In this document: positions 3,896-5,896 of the stretch, piece by piece
Position numbering within the stretch: position 1 is the first letter of the stretch
Layout of the letters: every line of letters starts with the position of its first letter
Source: an uncultured Chloroflexota bacterium
Lineage (GTDB): Bacteria > Chloroflexota > Limnocylindria > Limnocylindrales > CSP1-4
NCBI GenBank assembly: GCA_903930745.1
Contig: CAIYZX010000682.1
Location: 1-5,896, forward strand
Length of the DNA stretch: 5,896 nt
Direction of reading: 5' to 3'
Translations under genes and position numbers: made by a program
The notes under the pieces: model-generated
What the model was told of the DNA's origin: nothing
Databases searched by the model: none
The model's input: the letters and a program-made list of their open reading frames with translations, nothing else

Positions 3896-5896
3896 ATGGC
3901 CCTGCTGGAGCTGCGCGACCTGCGCGTGAAGTACGCCACGTCCGAGGGCGAGGTCCACGCCGTGGACGGCCTCTCGCTCGTCCTGGAGCCGGGGCAGGCG
4001 CTGGGCCTGGTTGGCGAGTCCGGGTGTGGCAAGACCACCGCCGCCCTCGCGATCCCCCGCCTGCTGCCGCCCACCGCGCGCGTGTCCGGGCAGGTGCTGT
4101 TCGAGGGCCAGGACCTCGCCGCGATCTCCGAGGAGCAGTTGGCCGACGTCCGCTGGAAGGGCATCTCCGTGGTCTTCCAGGGCGCCATGAATGCGCTGAA
4201 CCCGGTCGCCACGATCGCCGCACAGATCGCGGAGCCCATCCTCCGCCACGAGCCCTCCGTGCCGCGGGCCGAGGTGGACCGGCGGGTGGCGGAGCTGCTG
4301 GACCTCGTGGGCATCGCGCCCGCCCGCGGCCGCAGCCACCCGCACGAGTTCTCCGGCGGCATGCGCCAGCGGGCGATGATCGCGATGGCGCTGGCCTGCC
4401 GGCCGAAGCTGGTGATCGCCGACGAGCCGGTGACCGCGCTGGACGTGATGATCCAGGCCCAGATCCTGGAGCTGCTGCGCGACCTGCGAGCGGAGCTGGG
4501 GCTCTCGATGATCCTCATCTCGCACGACCTGTCCGTGATCGCGGAGACCTGTGACCGGATCGCGGTGATGTACGCGGGCCGGCACGCCGAGGTGGGTGAC
4601 GTGGCGCCGGTCTACGAGCGGCCGGGGCACCCGTACACCCGGGCGCTGCTGCGCGCCTTCCCGAACATCCACGCCGAGCGCTCGTTCGTCGCCGGGATCC
4701 CCGGACATCCGCCCAGCCTCGTCAACCCGCCGGCCGGCTGCCGGTTCGCTGACCGGTGCTCGCTCGCCGTGGCGCGCTGCCGCGAGGAGACGCCGGAGGC
4801 GCGCGAGGTGCGCCCGGGCCAGGTGGCCGCATGTCACCGCGCGGACGAGGTGCTCGCACTCCCCTCCGGCGCAGGATCCGAGGCCGGGACCGTGGATGTC
4901 TCCGGCGCGGCCGCCGATGGCGGTGAGGCCGGCGGGGCGGCGGCCGACACCGTCCCTGTCGTCACCGTGGATGGCCTGCGCGTCCAGTTCCCGGTACGCG
5001 GCGGCCTCGCCCGCAAGGGCTCCCGCGTGGTCCGCGCGGTGGACGACGTGGCGTTCGATGTCCGCCAGGGCGAGATCCTGGCGCTCGTGGGCGAGTCCGG
5101 CTGCGGCAAGACGACGATCGCGCGCACCGTGACCGCGCTGGAGCGGCCCACCGCCGGCACGGTCCGCTACCGCGGCACGGACATGGCGAAGGTCAAGGGC
5201 GGCGAGCTGCGGCGCTGGCGCCGGACCGCCCAGCTGGTCTTCCAGGACCCGTACGAGTCCCTGGACCCGCGCCAGACGGTCTACGAGATTGTGGCGGAGC
5301 CGCTGCGGATCCACGGCCTCGCGCCCACGGAGGCGGAGCGCCGGAAGATCGTCCACGAGGCGCTCGCCGCGGCGGGCCTCCATCCGCCCGAGCAGATCGC
5401 CCGGCGCTTCCCGCACCACCTCTCGGGTGGCCAGCGCCAGCGCGTGGCGATCGCGTCCGCGCTCGTCCTGGACCCGGAGTTCATCGTGGCGGACGAGCCC
5501 GTCTCCATGCTGGACGTCAGCGTCCGCGCGGAGATCCTCGCGCTGCTCCTGGAGCTCCGGCGGACCCGCAACCTCACGTTCCTCTTCATCACCCACGACC
5601 TGTCGCTGGCCTGGGTGATCGCGGACCGGATCGCGGTGGTCTACCTCGGGCGGATCGTGGAGATCGGCACCGCGGACGAGGTCATCGGCAACCCGCGGCA
5701 CCCGTACACGCGCTCGCTCGTGTCCGTGATCCCCGTCCCGGAGCCCGGCGTGCGTGAGGGCCGGCTGCTGCTCACCGGCGAGACGCCATCCCCCGTGGAC
5801 GTCCCGGGCGGCTGCCGCTTCCATCCCCGGTGCTGGCTGCGCGAGCGCCTGGGCAACCCCGAGCGCTGCACCACCGAGGACCCGGCGCTCCGGCCC
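3896..5896 (+). CDS. Fused two-domain ABC transporter ATP-binding protein (DppD-DppF type), 3'-partial
   Basis: Frame 2 is open without a stop from ATG 3896 to the window edge (667 codons) and carries two complete ATPase domains that energise the two permeases. Domain 1: Walker A GESGCGKT (40-47), Q-loop Q95 in VVFQGAMNALNP, signature FSGGMRQR (152-159), Walker B with D176-E177, H-loop H210. It ends in an oligopeptide-transporter C-terminal segment with PGHPYT (243-248) and Cys282, 288, 295, 313. A Gly/Ala-rich linker (about 321-354) follows. Domain 2: Walker A GESGCGKT (399-406), Q450 in VFQDPYESLDP, LSGGQRQR (509-516), D533-E534, H567, RHPYTR (601-606), then Cys640, 646 and 658. All catalytic residues are present in both halves, so both ATP sites look active. 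In E. coli these are separate proteins; fusions occur in mycobacterial Opp/Dpp systems. Relatives suggest only a short tail, with a final Cys, is missing past the window. Confidence 0.95.
   Translation, partial: MALLELRDLRVKYATSEGEVHAVDGLSLVLEPGQALGLVGESGCGKTTAALAIPRLLPPTARVSGQVLFEGQDLAAISEEQLADVRWKGISVVFQGAMNALNPVATIAAQIAEPILRHEPSVPRAEVDRRVAELLDLVGIAPARGRSHPHEFSGGMRQRAMIAMALACRPKLVIADEPVTALDVMIQAQILELLRDLRAELGLSMILISHDLSVIAETCDRIAVMYAGRHAEVGDVAPVYERPGHPYTRALLRAFPNIHAERSFVAGIPGHPPSLVNPPAGCRFADRCSLAVARCREETPEAREVRPGQVAACHRADEVLALPSGAGSEAGTVDVSGAAADGGEAGGAAADTVPVVTVDGLRVQFPVRGGLARKGSRVVRAVDDVAFDVRQGEILALVGESGCGKTTIARTVTALERPTAGTVRYRGTDMAKVKGGELRRWRRTAQLVFQDPYESLDPRQTVYEIVAEPLRIHGLAPTEAERRKIVHEALAAAGLHPPEQIARRFPHHLSGGQRQRVAIASALVLDPEFIVADEPVSMLDVSVRAEILALLLELRRTRNLTFLFITHDLSLAWVIADRIAVVYLGRIVEIGTADEVIGNPRHPYTRSLVSVIPVPEPGVREGRLLLTGETPSPVDVPGGCRFHPRCWLRERLGNPERCTTEDPALRP

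Noticed and set aside
4013..5113. Near-identical DNA at the two Walker A sites (about 4013-4036 and 5090-5113), suggesting a recent duplication
   Set aside because: Similarity is limited to the conserved GESGCGKTT-coding stretch and other family motifs. Flanking residues and the signature motifs differ, so it reflects ancient NBD homology rather than a recent repeat.
3890..5824. A 644-codon open frame on the minus strand opposite the ATPase gene
   Set aside because: It is an antisense shadow of the fused ABC ATPase, which shows every expected motif on the + strand. The minus-strand product is low-complexity and has no family motif.

Overview
This is a GC-rich bacterial window. Codon third positions are overwhelmingly G or C, and starts include GTG and TTG behind strong GGAGG-type ribosome binding sites. 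That base composition, the style of the lipoprotein SBP, and the fusion of two ATPase domains into one chain fit Actinomycetota or a high-GC Chloroflexota lineage; the window alone cannot decide between them.

Layout, all on the + strand: (i) 1-102 is the last 33 codons of a SIS-domain (GlmS/AgaS-like) sugar-phosphate protein. (ii) 103-252 is a 150-base non-coding gap. It holds four tandem CCGG(G/A) pentamers, a perfect 8-bp GC hairpin, and an AT-rich island with a near-palindrome and three AGTCT copies that looks like the promoter/operator region of the next operon. (iii) 253-1959 is a family 5 (Dpp/Opp-type) substrate-binding lipoprotein. (iv) 1960-2016 is a short gap, with a perfect 6-bp hairpin centred on the SBP stop codon and a strong ribosome binding site for the next gene. 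(v) 2017-2994 is a DppB/OppB-type permease. (vi) 2994-3893 is a DppC/OppC-type permease overlapping it by one base. (vii) 3896 to the window end is one open polypeptide containing two complete ABC ATPase domains (a DppD-DppF-type fusion), cut by the window edge just before its expected C-terminus.

Together genes iii-vii form one complete importer of the peptide/opine/nickel/oligosaccharide class. The lipid-anchored binding protein captures the substrate, the two permeases form the membrane channel, and the fused ATPase supplies both nucleotide-binding sites. The substrate cannot be read from sequence; peptides are the default assumption. The SIS gene upstream weakly hints at an (amino)sugar-containing ligand.

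I do not see a previously undescribed system here. The more notable points are the fused ATPase with Cys-rich C-terminal subdomains (possible Fe-S sites), the stop-codon hairpin after the SBP, ribosome binding sites built into the conserved C-terminal RxRN codons of both permeases, and the compact regulatory island before the SBP.
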